A stretch of DNA of 64,000 nucleotides from Leptospira mtsangambouensis (GCF_004770475.1 NZ_RQHK01000017.1:682001-746000), one strand, 5' to 3'; shown: positions 1 to 9,152, counted from the first letter of the stretch. Translations and numbers: made by a program. Notes: generated from the letters alone by a model not told the origin.

Positions 1-511
1 GAGAAACTTCTTTCACGGGAATGGGAAGTTTCCCAAAAGCACTATCTACTTGAACCGTTCCATAAATTTCGAATTCTGCATCTTCCCCTCGTCTAGCTGC
101 ATCTGATAGTTGTTTTGCTAACATAAGAAGTTTGGGTAGAATTGAACCTTTTTGTTCAGGAACAAGTTTCAAAACCACCAATGCCTCAGAGTTTGGTTCT
201 ACTTCGAGAGGCGTTTCGTTTTGGAGTTTTCCTATGTATTCTTTTCCTTTAGGAGTCACAAGTTCTATCTCCAAATCAAATTGATAGATGGAGACTTTGG
301 TGTTGTTTGGATTGACCACTGAAACTTGCGGATACAAATCCACTAAGGGAATTAATGGAAAATTTGGATTTGGTTTGAGGTCCACACGAACATCCACCAA
401 ATCAAACTGACAGGCCTTTAAACTTTCTAAGTTCTTTTTTGTATCACTTAGACAATGGACAAAAACGAATGAAAAAAGAACTAAAGATAAAAATAAATAT
501 CTACGGACCAA
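1..511 (-). CDS. LEA14-like (LEA type 2) lipoprotein, 3' end outside window
   Basis: The frame is open from a TTG at 511 to the left edge, so only the N-terminal ~170 residues are seen. A hydrophobic stretch ends in Phe-Val-His-Cys20, a loose spirochaetal lipobox. The mature part starts with a Val-Asp-Val-Arg-Val-Asp-Leu strand and carries VVNPN, the hallmark of LEA14/WHy domains (a fibronectin-like fold linked to desiccation and stress tolerance). It is probably anchored in a membrane facing the periplasm. The start overlaps the end of the upstream reductase gene by 11 bases, so the two are likely co-transcribed. TTG is chosen because an in-frame TAG lies two codons upstream. Family fairly sure, role unknown. 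Confidence 0.72.
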   Translation of the reverse strand, partial: MVRRYLFLSLVLFSFVFVHCLSDTKKNLESLKACQFDLVDVRVDLKPNPNFPLIPLVDLYPQVSVVNPNNTKVSIYQFDLEIELVTPKGKEYIGKLQNETPLEVEPNSEALVVLKLVPEQKGSILPKLLMLAKQLSDAARRGEDAEFEIYGTVQVDSAFGKLPIPVKEVS

Positions 512-1481
512 ATACTACCTTCCCTTCGGTCATATGTTGTTTGTAAAATTCCAAACCTTCTTTGTATTCTTCAAATTTAAATCGTTTGTTGATTTTGGTT
601 TGGAAAACAGTTTTTAAATACTTTTGTGCTTCTTTTGCTTGTTTCTGAAATTCTTCTAAACCAATTTCATAAATCCAGGAAGACAACCAAAACCCTTCGA
701 TCTTTTTGTTTTGAAAAAGGATAATCCCTGAATTTACGGCAAATGGTTTTTCGGAAAGAGCTCCATAACAAACTACTTTTGATCCATATGGCATACATTC
801 TACGAGGGACTGCGCTGTTTCCCCTGCCACTGCATCAATCGCATAAGTTGCATTTAGTTTTTTAGAGATTTTGAATAAATCTTTTTGGTAGTTGGGAGAA
901 GTGGAGTTTAAAATGTTTTCTGCACCAATTTCTAAAAGACTATCTTCTTGTTCTTTTTTTCGCACAACATTGATTAAAGGGATTCCACGTTCTTTACAAA
1001 GTCGAACCACCATTTTACCCAAGGCACTGGCAGCTGCCGTTTGGATCATAGCAGGATGGCCTTCTTTGGAACCTTTGGAAACCATAGCCCAAGCAGTCAT
1101 AGGGTTTACAAAAAAACTAGACCCTTCGTCAAGGCTCACTCCATCCACTAACGGCAAACAGTTGTCTTCTGTAGTGATCATATATTCTGCCCAGGACCCA
1201 TCATTTTGCGGAGCCACACAAGACACATTCATTCCTACTTTTAAAGTTTTGATGGCACTGCCTACGGCATCGACGATTCCACTGGCTTCAAACCCTGCAG
1301 AGACAGGAGCTTTTTTTTTGAATCCATACAGTCCACGGATGAACATTAGATCAGAAGGATTGATCGGAGAAAGATGGATTTTGATCCTGACTTCGTTCTC
1401 TTTCGGTGTTGGAACTTCTTTTTCACGGAGTTCCAATTGAGGTTCGGATTCGTCGTATTTGAGGATGGTGACTGCTTTCAT
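501..1481 (-). CDS. MDR-superfamily reductase, 2-enoyl reductase/quinone oxidoreductase type
   Basis: A zinc-independent medium-chain dehydrogenase/reductase of about 326 residues, probably cytosolic and NADPH-dependent. It has a GroES-like N-terminal half (NPSDLMFIRGLYG, AGFEASGIVDAVG) and a Rossmann half where the usual AxxGxVG loop reads AAASALGKMV. The pattern resembles mitochondrial-type 2-enoyl-ACP/CoA reductase (MECR/Etr1) as well as quinone oxidoreductases; no catalytic zinc ligands are visible. The substrate cannot be assigned. An in-frame ATG six codons upstream (1499) is possible, but family members start MKAV, so 1481 is preferred. The downstream lipoprotein gene overlaps its end. 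Confidence 0.8.
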   Translation of the reverse strand: MKAVTILKYDESEPQLELREKEVPTPKENEVRIKIHLSPINPSDLMFIRGLYGFKKKAPVSAGFEASGIVDAVGSAIKTLKVGMNVSCVAPQNDGSWAEYMITTEDNCLPLVDGVSLDEGSSFFVNPMTAWAMVSKGSKEGHPAMIQTAAASALGKMVVRLCKERGIPLINVVRKKEQEDSLLEIGAENILNSTSPNYQKDLFKISKKLNATYAIDAVAGETAQSLVECMPYGSKVVCYGALSEKPFAVNSGIILFQNKKIEGFWLSSWIYEIGLEEFQKQAKEAQKYLKTVFQTKINKRFKFEEYKEGLEFYKQHMTEGKVVFGP

Positions 1482-1551
1482 CTTCTCCCATTCAGTCATT
1501 TAAAATCTGCTTGCCAACTCTTTCTTTGGAAGGAAGAATTTTAAGTCTGCC

Positions 1552-2346
1552 GTGAAATCAAAAAAGTTATCAAAGGAATCCCTGACTGGGATCGTTTTTT
1601 TTTCTATTTTGGTCTTTGCTTTTTTCACTACAGTCATTGAGCCAGATCGACCTGCCAAAAAATACCCTTACCGGTTATCTTTATTTTACTCTCGCATTGA
1701 TGGAATTAAGGAAGGGACCGAGGTTCGAATTTTAGGAATCCAAAAAGGGTATGTAGCCCATATCGATTCTAGGCCACTGATTGATGTACCCGATCGCCGG
1801 TTTCTCGACCATAACATAGATCATGCGATAGAATTACATATTGCTTTGGAAGATCCATTGACCCTTTGGGATAACTATGAAGTGGATTTTCAAACCATAA
1901 CATTGTTTTCAGGAAGGATCATCAATATCAACCCAGGAAGTTCTGATGGAAAACGTCCTTTTTTTAAACCCACGTTTCGTGAGGGTGAAAAAAGTCCCGA
2001 CTATTTGCCTTCGGCTCGTTATTTTGATGATTTTTTCAAAGCCACTTCCGTGACGATGGAAGAAAATCGGGCAGACCTCAGACAAATCACATTGGATTTT
2101 CGTTCCATCTCCGATAAATTAAATCATACAGAAGGAACAATTCCCAAATTAATCGGGAGTACAGAAATGTATGATGAACTTCTTGCGACTGTGAAGGACG
2201 CAGAAACCATTGGAAAAGAAGGAAGGCGTTATATGGAAAGTTCTAGAAATTTAGAAAACACCATGCCGATTCCTTTTTTAATTACAGCATCGTATTACGG
2301 ACGTACAACGCCAATTACGGGAAGAAGGATTGGACCACAAGAATAA
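1552..2346 (+). CDS. MCE-family (MlaD domain) membrane-anchored protein
   Basis: The protein of 264 residues has one N-terminal transmembrane anchor (about residues 12-30) followed by an MCE/MlaD beta-barrel domain (IDGIKEGTEVRILGIQKGYV) and an alpha-helical tail. MCE proteins form hexameric rings that move lipids between inner and outer membranes. The GTG start at 1552 has a purine-rich GGAAGGAAG about 15 bases upstream; no ATG lies nearby. The gene ends with TAATG, overlapping the glycosyltransferase start by one base. No MlaE or MlaF partner lies next to it, so its ABC components must be encoded elsewhere or it acts alone. Confidence 0.82.
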   Translation: MKSKKLSKESLTGIVFFSILVFAFFTTVIEPDRPAKKYPYRLSLFYSRIDGIKEGTEVRILGIQKGYVAHIDSRPLIDVPDRRFLDHNIDHAIELHIALEDPLTLWDNYEVDFQTITLFSGRIININPGSSDGKRPFFKPTFREGEKSPDYLPSARYFDDFFKATSVTMEENRADLRQITLDFRSISDKLNHTEGTIPKLIGSTEMYDELLATVKDAETIGKEGRRYMESSRNLENTMPIPFLITASYYGRTTPITGRRIGPQE

Positions 2347-3425
2347 TGAAAGTTGCAATTATACATGATTGGCTCACCGGTATGCGCGGTGGCGAAATCG
2401 TACTCGATAGTTTATTAAAAGCATTTCCAGAAGCGGATTTATTTACTCTTTTTTATTCCAAAGGAAAATTAAACGAAAGGATTGAAAATAGAAAGATCAC
2501 AACGGCTTTCACAAACAATCTTCCATTCAAAGAAAAATACTATCGTTACTATTTACCTGTTTTCCCCACTGCCATCGAATCATTGGATTTAAAAGGATAT
2601 GATGTGGTGATTAGTTCTTCGCACTGTGTGGCCAAAGGAGTCATTCCTCATCCTGATACCTTCCATTTGAGTTATATCCATAGCCCCATGCGGTACGTTT
2701 GGGATATGTATTATGATTATTTTCCTGGTCGGAAAGGTATTAAATTTTTTCTTTTACAAACCATTGCCAATTACCTACGTACTTGGGATGCCGCATCTGC
2801 CAATCGCGTGGATTATTTTACATGTAACTCGCATTTTGTGGGAAGACGGATCCAAAAGTATTATCGACGTGATTATAAAATTGTGTATCCTCCCTGTTTA
2901 CCCCAAGACTTCCGAGTTCATGATGTTTCAAAAGATGACTATTACTTGATGGTCTCGGCCTTTGCCCCTTATAAAAAAATTGACCTAGCCATTGAAGCCT
3001 TCCGCGAAAACGGAAAACCACTCATCCTTGTGGGTGGGGGCCAAGAAGAGGGGAAACTCGTCAAAAATTTACCGAAAAACATCCTCTGGAAAAAGGGACT
3101 CCCTCGTACAGAGGTGGTAGAGCTATACAAAAAAGCACGAGGGTTTATTTTTCCTGGAATGGAAGACTTCGGAATCACTCCTGTTGAGTCGCAAGCCTAT
3201 GCCACACCTGTCATCGCCTACGGGAAGGGGGGTGCGTTGGAATCGGTCAAAGAAGACAGAACTGGGGTATTTTTCAAAGAACAGACCGTAAAATCCTTAA
3301 ATGAGGCCATCCAAAGGGCTGAGAAGATCCATTTCAAACGCGGAGATTTCCAAAATTCCATCAATCGATTTACGGAAGAAAAATTCGTAAGCGAAATTCG
3401 AAAGGTAGTCGATAGACATAAATAG
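2346..3425 (+). CDS. Glycosyltransferase family 4
   Basis: This GT-B fold glycosyltransferase has 359 residues. It starts MKVAIIHDWLTGMRGGE, the nucleotide-sugar GT4 N-terminus with the Gly-Gly-Glu loop. The C-terminal donor site shows the E-x7-E element (FGITPVESQAYATPVIAYG). Such enzymes build LPS or exopolysaccharide on the cytosolic face of the inner membrane. It follows the MCE gene with a one-base overlap and precedes the flagellar flbD by 21 bases. It may have a cell-surface role together with kdsB 2.4 kb downstream, but donor and acceptor sugars cannot be read from sequence. Confidence 0.88.
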   Translation: MKVAIIHDWLTGMRGGEIVLDSLLKAFPEADLFTLFYSKGKLNERIENRKITTAFTNNLPFKEKYYRYYLPVFPTAIESLDLKGYDVVISSSHCVAKGVIPHPDTFHLSYIHSPMRYVWDMYYDYFPGRKGIKFFLLQTIANYLRTWDAASANRVDYFTCNSHFVGRRIQKYYRRDYKIVYPPCLPQDFRVHDVSKDDYYLMVSAFAPYKKIDLAIEAFRENGKPLILVGGGQEEGKLVKNLPKNILWKKGLPRTEVVELYKKARGFIFPGMEDFGITPVESQAYATPVIAYGKGGALESVKEDRTGVFFKEQTVKSLNEAIQRAEKIHFKRGDFQNSINRFTEEKFVSEIRKVVDRHK

Positions 3426-3446
3426 AAATCTCTGAAGGGGGATCTC

Positions 3447-3665
3447 TTGGTCATTTTACATCGACTCAAAGGTGCTGAATTTGTTCTCAATGCAGATTTG
3501 ATTGAGACCATTGAAGCAAATCCGGATACGATCATCACTCTTGTGAATGAGAAAAAGTTCATTGTACAAGAGCCTGTCGCGGAAGTTGTGGAAAAGGTAA
3601 TTGTTTACCAAACGAGAATCCACAACCTCCCTCGAGTCACTGAAAGAAGGCCTGAGGAAACATAA
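3447..3665 (+). CDS. flbD: Flagellar protein FlbD
   Basis: A 72-residue protein with the FlbD pattern: VILHRLKGAEFVLNADLIE, then an ETIEANPDTIITL strand and a KFIVQEPVAEVVEKVI helix. FlbD is a small conserved protein in spirochaetal and Gram-positive flagellar operons, between the hook and motor genes; its exact role is unclear. The start is TTG at 3447, with GAAGGGGGA four to five bases upstream. The stop lies 3 bases before motA, so translational coupling is likely. Confidence 0.9.
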   Translation: MVILHRLKGAEFVLNADLIETIEANPDTIITLVNEKKFIVQEPVAEVVEKVIVYQTRIHNLPRVTERRPEET

Positions 3666-3668
3666 GAA

Positions 3669-4451
3669 ATGGATATAGCTACAGTCATTGGTTTGGCCCT
3701 TGGAGCGGCCTTGATGTTACTTGGGGTGGTTTCGGGTGGTCTTGCATTAACAGACCTTATCGATATTCCCTCAGTGATGATTACATTTGGTGGGGCCGCC
3801 GCCGCCACGATCATTTCTTTTCCTTGGACCTCTACCATTGGAGTGGGAGCCGTTACCAAAAAAGCCTTCCAAAATCCTCCCTCAGACTTACCAGGTCTCA
3901 TTACGACACTCGTTAGTTTTTCTGAAAAAGCTCGTCGTGAAGGTTTACTTGCCTTAGAAGATGATATCAATGAACTACCAGAAGAATTTTTAAAGAAGGG
4001 AATCCAACTCGTAGTGGATGGAACGGATCCGGAACTCGTTCGAAATATTATGGAAACCGAAATTGGGAACACGGCCACAAGGCATGCTTATGGTCGCTCT
4101 TGGTGGGATGCTTACGCTGGTTTTGCGCCAGGGTTCGGGATGCTTGGGACCCTTGTGGGTCTTGTGGGGATGTTAAAGAACTTAGGTGGTGGGGATGCAA
4201 GTGCCATCGGACAAGGTATGGCGACAGCCCTCATTACCACATTGTACGGATCACTTGCTCAGAACTTATTTGCCGCACCGATTGTGAGAAAACTTACGAG
4301 ACGATCGGAAGATGAACTTGTGATCAAACAAGTTATGGTGGAAGGAACTTTATCGATTCAATCCGGGGACAACCCAAGGATTGTAAAAGAGAAACTTGCG
4401 AGTTTCTTAACTCCTGCTGAAAGAACAGCACTCAAAGACGACGGAGATTAA
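3669..4451 (+). CDS. motA: Flagellar motor stator protein MotA
   Basis: MotA (260 residues) forms the H+ channel and torque-generating stator with MotB around the periplasmic flagellar motor. The sequence shows four membrane segments: residues 1-25, about 33-52, and a C-terminal pair around 148-205 with PGFGMLGTLVGLVGML. The charged cytoplasmic loop (about 65-140) holds the conserved SEKARREGLLALE, whose Arg-Glu contacts FliG. The family's usual length is 250-290 residues. It lies 10 bases before motB in the flbD-motA-motB-fliL cluster. Confidence 0.95.
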   Translation: MDIATVIGLALGAALMLLGVVSGGLALTDLIDIPSVMITFGGAAAATIISFPWTSTIGVGAVTKKAFQNPPSDLPGLITTLVSFSEKARREGLLALEDDINELPEEFLKKGIQLVVDGTDPELVRNIMETEIGNTATRHAYGRSWWDAYAGFAPGFGMLGTLVGLVGMLKNLGGGDASAIGQGMATALITTLYGSLAQNLFAAPIVRKLTRRSEDELVIKQVMVEGTLSIQSGDNPRIVKEKLASFLTPAERTALKDDGD

Positions 4452-4461
4452 TATCTAAACT

Positions 4462-5295
4462 ATGGCGTCTAAAAAAGAAAAATGTCCTGAGTGCATCCAA
4501 AAGGTTCCCGAGTTCATGGCAACTTATGGGGACATGGTGACACTTCTCCTTTGTTTCTTTATCCTTTTGTATACAACAGGGAAAACAGATGCAAAGGAGA
4601 TGCAGATCATTTTATCTGCATTCAAATCCACTACAGGATTTTTCACTGGGGGACAAACACTATCCAAAGGTTCTTTGGAAGAGATGGGAATGCAAATTGA
4701 GTCTCTTCCTTCCCAAGTGGTAGGGCGTAACCTTTCTAAATCCAAAAAAGATGCCCAAGAAGTTTTTAAACCTGAAGTAGAAGCAGGAAAAGTTCGAATT
4801 TCGGAAAACGAAAGAGGACTTGTGATTTCCCTTGTGGGAGCTGATTATTTTTATCCTGGTTCGGCCATCCTAACACCTGCAATCCGAGAAACATTACGAA
4901 AAGCAGCTGGGCTTATCAAAGGGCTCGAACGATTTGTTCGAGTAGAAGGACATAGTGATGACGATGCTGTCAATCCTGTAAACCGTCCTGGCCGTGAAGA
5001 AAGAGAATATATCAATAACTGGGATTTGGCGGGAGCAAGAGCTGTGAATGCTACTGTTTTTATGATCAATTCAGAAGAAATTGAACCAAGTTGGTTCCAA
5101 GCGGTTAGTTTTGGATCCTATAGACCTCTTGTATTGGAGAATGAAGGCACACCGGAAGCAAAAGCTTTCAATCGTAGAGTGGATATCATCATTCTGACAG
5201 AGAAGTCTACCAAACGAGCACCAGGGGAAAGTAAATACGGACTACCTGACACTCGTTTACCGAACACTGAAACAAATGTAGAAGGAGAATTTTAA
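4462..5295 (+). CDS. motB: Flagellar motor stator protein MotB
   Basis: MotB (277 residues) anchors the stator to peptidoglycan and supplies the proton-binding Asp. Residues about 15-42 (ATYGDMVTLLLCFFILLY) contain the conserved channel Asp followed by the single transmembrane helix. The OmpA-like peptidoglycan-binding domain covers roughly residues 130-260 (VEGHSDDD, NWDLAGARAVNA, NRRVDIII). Two CPEC-type cysteines precede the helix. The stop is one base before the fliL ATG. Confidence 0.95.
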   Translation: MASKKEKCPECIQKVPEFMATYGDMVTLLLCFFILLYTTGKTDAKEMQIILSAFKSTTGFFTGGQTLSKGSLEEMGMQIESLPSQVVGRNLSKSKKDAQEVFKPEVEAGKVRISENERGLVISLVGADYFYPGSAILTPAIRETLRKAAGLIKGLERFVRVEGHSDDDAVNPVNRPGREEREYINNWDLAGARAVNATVFMINSEEIEPSWFQAVSFGSYRPLVLENEGTPEAKAFNRRVDIIILTEKSTKRAPGESKYGLPDTRLPNTETNVEGEF

Positions 5296-5296
5296 C

Positions 5297-5824
5297 ATGG
5301 GTGACCGTGAAGTAGATGAAGAAGAAGGTGGGTTAGCCGAAGGTAGTACCGCCTCCACAGGGATGTCCCCCATTGTAAAATGGTTATTGTACATTGCTGC
5401 TGCCATTTTTGGGATTATCATTGTAACCGTAATATCGATGTTTGTTGCTCAAAAAACTGCAACAAGTGTGTTTAAACAACAAAAGAATATCTCTCTTGTG
5501 AAAGCTCCCCCTCCTTTGGAAGTTTACACATTTCAAGAAGAATTTAGAGTGAATACTTCTGATGTTGGTGAGTCACACTTTGTGAAGTTAAAGATGTCTC
5601 TTGGATTTGAATCGGGTCAACCTGCACTTTCTGCGGAACTTGCTGCACGTGTGGCACAAATGCAAAACATCATTAACCTTGTCATTGCACGTAAAACAAA
5701 AGACGATTTAAAATCCATTACCAACCAATTGGATTTACGTGAGGAAATCAAAGCCCACTTAAATCATATTTTGACCAATGGAAAAATCAAAGAGGTTTAC
5801 TTTACCGAGTTCTTGGTAAACTAG
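5297..5824 (+). CDS. fliL: Flagellar basal body-associated protein FliL
   Basis: FliL (175 residues) is a single-pass inner-membrane protein that encircles and stabilises the stator. A Glu/Gly-rich cytosolic N-terminus (about 25 residues) is followed by a transmembrane helix at about 28-50 and a periplasmic FliL domain (LKMSLGFESG, LREEIKAHLNHIL, IKEVYFTEFLVN). It is the last flagellar gene of the cluster. In many spirochaetes fliM and fliN come next, but here kdsB follows after 4 bases. Confidence 0.93.
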   Translation: MGDREVDEEEGGLAEGSTASTGMSPIVKWLLYIAAAIFGIIIVTVISMFVAQKTATSVFKQQKNISLVKAPPPLEVYTFQEEFRVNTSDVGESHFVKLKMSLGFESGQPALSAELAARVAQMQNIINLVIARKTKDDLKSITNQLDLREEIKAHLNHILTNGKIKEVYFTEFLVN

Positions 5825-5828
5825 GACT

Positions 5829-6569
5829 ATGTCCGACCAAATCCTCGGTGTGATCCCTGCGCGCTACGCGAGCACAAGACTCCCCGGAAAACCACTGGCC
5901 CTCATTGGTACAAAACCAATGATCCAGTGGACTTACCACCACGCATCTCTTTCCAAATCTATCCACCGTTTGGTGGTGGCCACTGACGACAAACGAATTC
6001 ATGAGGCCGTCATTGCTTTTGGTGGGGAATCGGTTCTCACAAGTCCCGACCATCCAACTGGCACGGATCGTATCATCGAAGTCGCAGAAAAATTTCCAGA
6101 TTACGGAATCATTCTGAACATCCAAGGGGACGAACCCGGGATGGAACCAAACCTCATGGATGGGGTTTTGGATTTAAAAACCAAACATAGAAATTGGGAA
6201 ATGACCACAGCGGCGGTTCCTTTTACTTCCTCAGAAGATCCAAAAGATCCTAACAAAGTAAAGGTGGTCTTTGACAGAAACGGACGTGCCAATTATTTTT
6301 CACGTTCTCCGATCCCCGCTTCTTTTAAGGGAGAGGCAACTTACCATCGGCATTTAGGAATTTATGCCTATGAAAGAGAATTTTTAATGCAGTACAACCA
6401 ATTGCCAGCTTCTGATTGGGAAACGGTAGAATCATTAGAACAACTTCGTGCTTTGCAAAATGGATCTACCATTGGAGTTTATCTTTCTGATAAAGCCAAC
6501 TTGGGTGTGGATTCACCAGCAGATTTAGAAGTGGTAATTCGGGATTTTAAAGCGAAGGGTTTGATTTAA
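5829..6569 (+). CDS. kdsB: 3-deoxy-manno-octulosonate cytidylyltransferase (CMP-KDO synthetase)
   Basis: This enzyme activates KDO with CTP to CMP-KDO for LPS inner-core synthesis in the cytosol. The nucleotide-binding N-terminus reads GVIPARYASTRLPGKPL. VATDDKRI, TSPDHPTGTDRI and NIQGDEP are the expected KdsB motifs, and HLGIYAYEREFL is the substrate-site strand. At 246 residues it is the family's normal length. It sits 4 bases after fliL, so it is probably read through from the flagellar cluster. Presence of KDO synthesis marks an LPS-bearing spirochaete. Confidence 0.95.
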   Translation: MSDQILGVIPARYASTRLPGKPLALIGTKPMIQWTYHHASLSKSIHRLVVATDDKRIHEAVIAFGGESVLTSPDHPTGTDRIIEVAEKFPDYGIILNIQGDEPGMEPNLMDGVLDLKTKHRNWEMTTAAVPFTSSEDPKDPNKVKVVFDRNGRANYFSRSPIPASFKGEATYHRHLGIYAYEREFLMQYNQLPASDWETVESLEQLRALQNGSTIGVYLSDKANLGVDSPADLEVVIRDFKAKGLI

Positions 6570-6739
6570 CGATTTTTCCTTTCTCAATCGATGCTTATTT
6601 CCAAATGAATCAAATATTTGAGAGGAAATCAAGTTAGGAACCAATTAATCATTGCTCATAAGTTTTTATCTTCCATAATCTTATCTTTAGATTAAAAGAC
6701 AAAAAGATTATATCAAATTGGATCAACTCAAAGGATTGT

Positions 6740-7429
6740 ATGGTAAATAACATTTGTTTTGTTTGTAAAAAATCATTTCGTGAACATCAGTTAATAAGTG
6801 GTTTTGGTATAGGTAACGAAATTGTAGAACTCATTAATGAAAAATATCCAGGTTGGAATGACCAAAGTAAGATTTGTAAAAATGATTTTAATATTTTTCG
6901 AATGAAGTATATTACTCAGTTAGTTGAAGAAGAAAAAGGAAACATTGAAAATTTAGAGAGAGAAGTTATCAAAAGTATCAATGAAAATGAAATTTTAACA
7001 ATTGATACTTCCTTAAAAACAGATTCACTTACATTTGGAGATAGAATTTCGGACAAAGTTGCATCCTTTGGGGGCAGTTGGAAATTTATTATCGCTTTCT
7101 TTTCTGTATTAATTCTATGGATATTTGGAAATAGTTTTTATCTGTATCTCAAGCCATTTGATCCATATCCATTTATATTATTGAATTTAATCTTATCTTG
7201 CGTTGCCGCAATACAAGCACCTATCATTATGATGAGTCAAAATAGACAAGAGGTAAAGGATAGAATTCGCGCAGAGAATGATTACAAAGTGAATCTAAAA
7301 TCTGAGATTGAAATTAGAACCTTACATGAAAAAGTGGATCATCTTTTACTCGACCAATGGTCAAAAATGATGAAGATCCAGGCGATTCAGATCGAGATTT
7401 TAAACGAAATCCGAAGCAAAATCAAATAA
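6740..7429 (+). CDS. DUF1003 membrane protein
   Basis: The protein has 229 residues with an N-terminal soluble part carrying a CxxC (ICFVCKKSF) and another Cys at about residue 45, possibly a metal site. A DUF1003 core follows: KVASFGGSWKFI, a membrane helix, DPYPFILLNLILS, then the second helix ending IMMSQNRQ. A charged, probably coiled helix closes the protein. DUF1003 proteins are inner-membrane proteins of unknown function. The gene stands alone, 170 bases after kdsB and more AT-rich than it, and converges on the antiporter gene. Confidence 0.8.
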   Translation: MVNNICFVCKKSFREHQLISGFGIGNEIVELINEKYPGWNDQSKICKNDFNIFRMKYITQLVEEEKGNIENLEREVIKSINENEILTIDTSLKTDSLTFGDRISDKVASFGGSWKFIIAFFSVLILWIFGNSFYLYLKPFDPYPFILLNLILSCVAAIQAPIIMMSQNRQEVKDRIRAENDYKVNLKSEIEIRTLHEKVDHLLLDQWSKMMKIQAIQIEILNEIRSKIK

Positions 7430-7460
7430 GGTTCCAATATTAATCTATTTTAAATTTTTC

Positions 7461-9152
7461 TTATTCGTTATTTCTCATCCCCCGAGAGATATAATCATAC
7501 AAAAACTCTCCAGTGATCACACCAGGGATGATGACTTTTTGTGCTCCATCCGCTACTAACTTTTTGGCTTCACCAGGTTCATCACTGGTAAGGATGATTT
7601 TTGCGTTGGGTGCAAGTTTACTGAGTGTAGAGAGCAAACGGTTGTTATTGGTTCCTTTTAAGAAGGAATCAGAAATGGTGCAGATGACCATCGATGCATC
7701 GTGAAGGCCAATATGGGATAAAGAATCTGGATGGGCCAGGTCGGCATAGGCCCATTGGAATCCTTTGTTTGTGAGTTCGTCTTTGAAGGCTGGGTTGTAG
7801 TCAGCAATGATGATCCGTTTGATGAGTGAAGGGGATAAGTCTTCTAAGTATTCCACAAAGGCACGTGCAATTCGGAAATATCCAAGGACGATGATGTCTC
7901 GCACCATTCCGTCGCCATGCCCCCCGTGACCTGCTTTATCTTCTTTTCCAGATTCTTCCGCTTGGTCAGTGATACCAACACGAGCGAGTAATCTTTCGAA
8001 TGTCGCAGCGATATTATGGTTAAACATAATGATGTAAGTGGAGAGAACTGATGCAATGATGGTCGAAGTTAAAATCACTGCTTGCAATTTTGGAGTGATA
8101 TGTTCAAATCCAGCACCTAACGCTAAAATAACGAGCGAAAACTCTGAAATCTGTGCTAGGTTGAGTGCAGTTAAGAAACCATTTCGAACCCCTTTGTTGA
8201 GTTTGATGATGACAGGGGCAATGGTAATCATTCTTACAAATAACATAAGAGCAATGATGGCTGCAGAAAGCCCAATCACTTCCAAACTTGGAAGAGGTAC
8301 TTTTAGTCCCAGGGCCACAAAAAATAGAGTCACAAAGAAGTCGCGAATTCCAATCAGTTTGGAAATTACATCTGCTCCATAAGGGAAAGCAGCGATACTC
8401 ATACCAGCAACGAGTGCACCCATTTCTTTGGAAAGTCCTGCTTCTCCTGCGATCCCGCAGACAAGAAAACACCACATAATAGAGGTTAAAAGGATAAGTT
8501 CCGGGCTACTAGCACAGGCTTTGTATAACTTGGCCAAAACATAACGGCTGACACTAAAACTAAAGGCAATAAGTAAAACAATGATCCCAACAGAAGATAG
8601 AATTTTTAGTATTTCTGGATTGTTTAAGTTGGGTTGGACCCCCATAAACAAAATGGCCCAGATGTCTTGGAATACCAAAACCCCAACCGTCAATTTTCCT
8701 GAGAGGGTGTTGATTTCAACTTTATCTTGTAGTAATTTAACAACGATTAACGTAGAACTAAGAGAAAGTGCAACGGCTATGTAAAGAAGGTCAAACTTTT
8801 CAGATCCAATAGGAAGACCAAAAAAAGGAAACACAGAATACACAAAAGCAACGGAAAGAGTGAACTGAAGGATTCCCAAAGTAAACATAGCCTTACCCAT
8901 TTTTGCGAGTTCGGCCAAATTGATTTCCAATCCGATGATGAAGAGAAGTAAGATGAGTCCGATTTCTGAAATGAGTTCGATACTTGCTTCGTTCGTGACA
9001 AGTTCAAACCCCATCTCTTTACCGAGCATGGCCCCACCGATGATATAACCTAAAATTAACGGTTGTTTGAGTACTCTTGCGATGTGACTTAAGACTGTTG
9101 CGAAAATAATACTGAGACCAATGTCTTGTAATAGTGACTCTTCCCCGTGCAT
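7461..9152 (-). CDS. CPA2-type monovalent cation:proton antiporter (KefB-like)
   Basis: A 563-residue inner-membrane antiporter or K+/H+ exchanger. About twelve membrane segments fill residues 1-390 in the Na_H_Exchanger pattern (PLILGYIIGGAMLG, GLILLLFIIGLEINL, SLSSTLIVVKLLQDK, FFVALGLKVPL). A His/Gly-rich linker follows at about 400-412. A TrkA-N-like Rossmann domain (about 418-555) comes last, but its glycine loop reads GYFRIA instead of GxGxxG, so nucleotide binding may be altered. The ion is not predictable. Convergent with the DUF1003 gene; 77 bases separate it from the TolC gene end. Confidence 0.85.
   Translation of the reverse strand: MHGEESLLQDIGLSIIFATVLSHIARVLKQPLILGYIIGGAMLGKEMGFELVTNEASIELISEIGLILLLFIIGLEINLAELAKMGKAMFTLGILQFTLSVAFVYSVFPFFGLPIGSEKFDLLYIAVALSLSSTLIVVKLLQDKVEINTLSGKLTVGVLVFQDIWAILFMGVQPNLNNPEILKILSSVGIIVLLIAFSFSVSRYVLAKLYKACASSPELILLTSIMWCFLVCGIAGEAGLSKEMGALVAGMSIAAFPYGADVISKLIGIRDFFVTLFFVALGLKVPLPSLEVIGLSAAIIALMLFVRMITIAPVIIKLNKGVRNGFLTALNLAQISEFSLVILALGAGFEHITPKLQAVILTSTIIASVLSTYIIMFNHNIAATFERLLARVGITDQAEESGKEDKAGHGGHGDGMVRDIIVLGYFRIARAFVEYLEDLSPSLIKRIIIADYNPAFKDELTNKGFQWAYADLAHPDSLSHIGLHDASMVICTISDSFLKGTNNNRLLSTLSKLAPNAKIILTSDEPGEAKKLVADGAQKVIIPGVITGEFLYDYISRGMRNNE

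Noticed and set aside
892..1440. 182-residue plus-strand frame opposite the MDR reductase
   Set aside because: It is the antisense shadow of a clear MDR gene and has no recognisable domain.
6570..6739. Mobile element or RNA gene in the AT-rich gap after kdsB
   Set aside because: No inverted ends, no stable hairpin and no tRNA-like fold could be seen.
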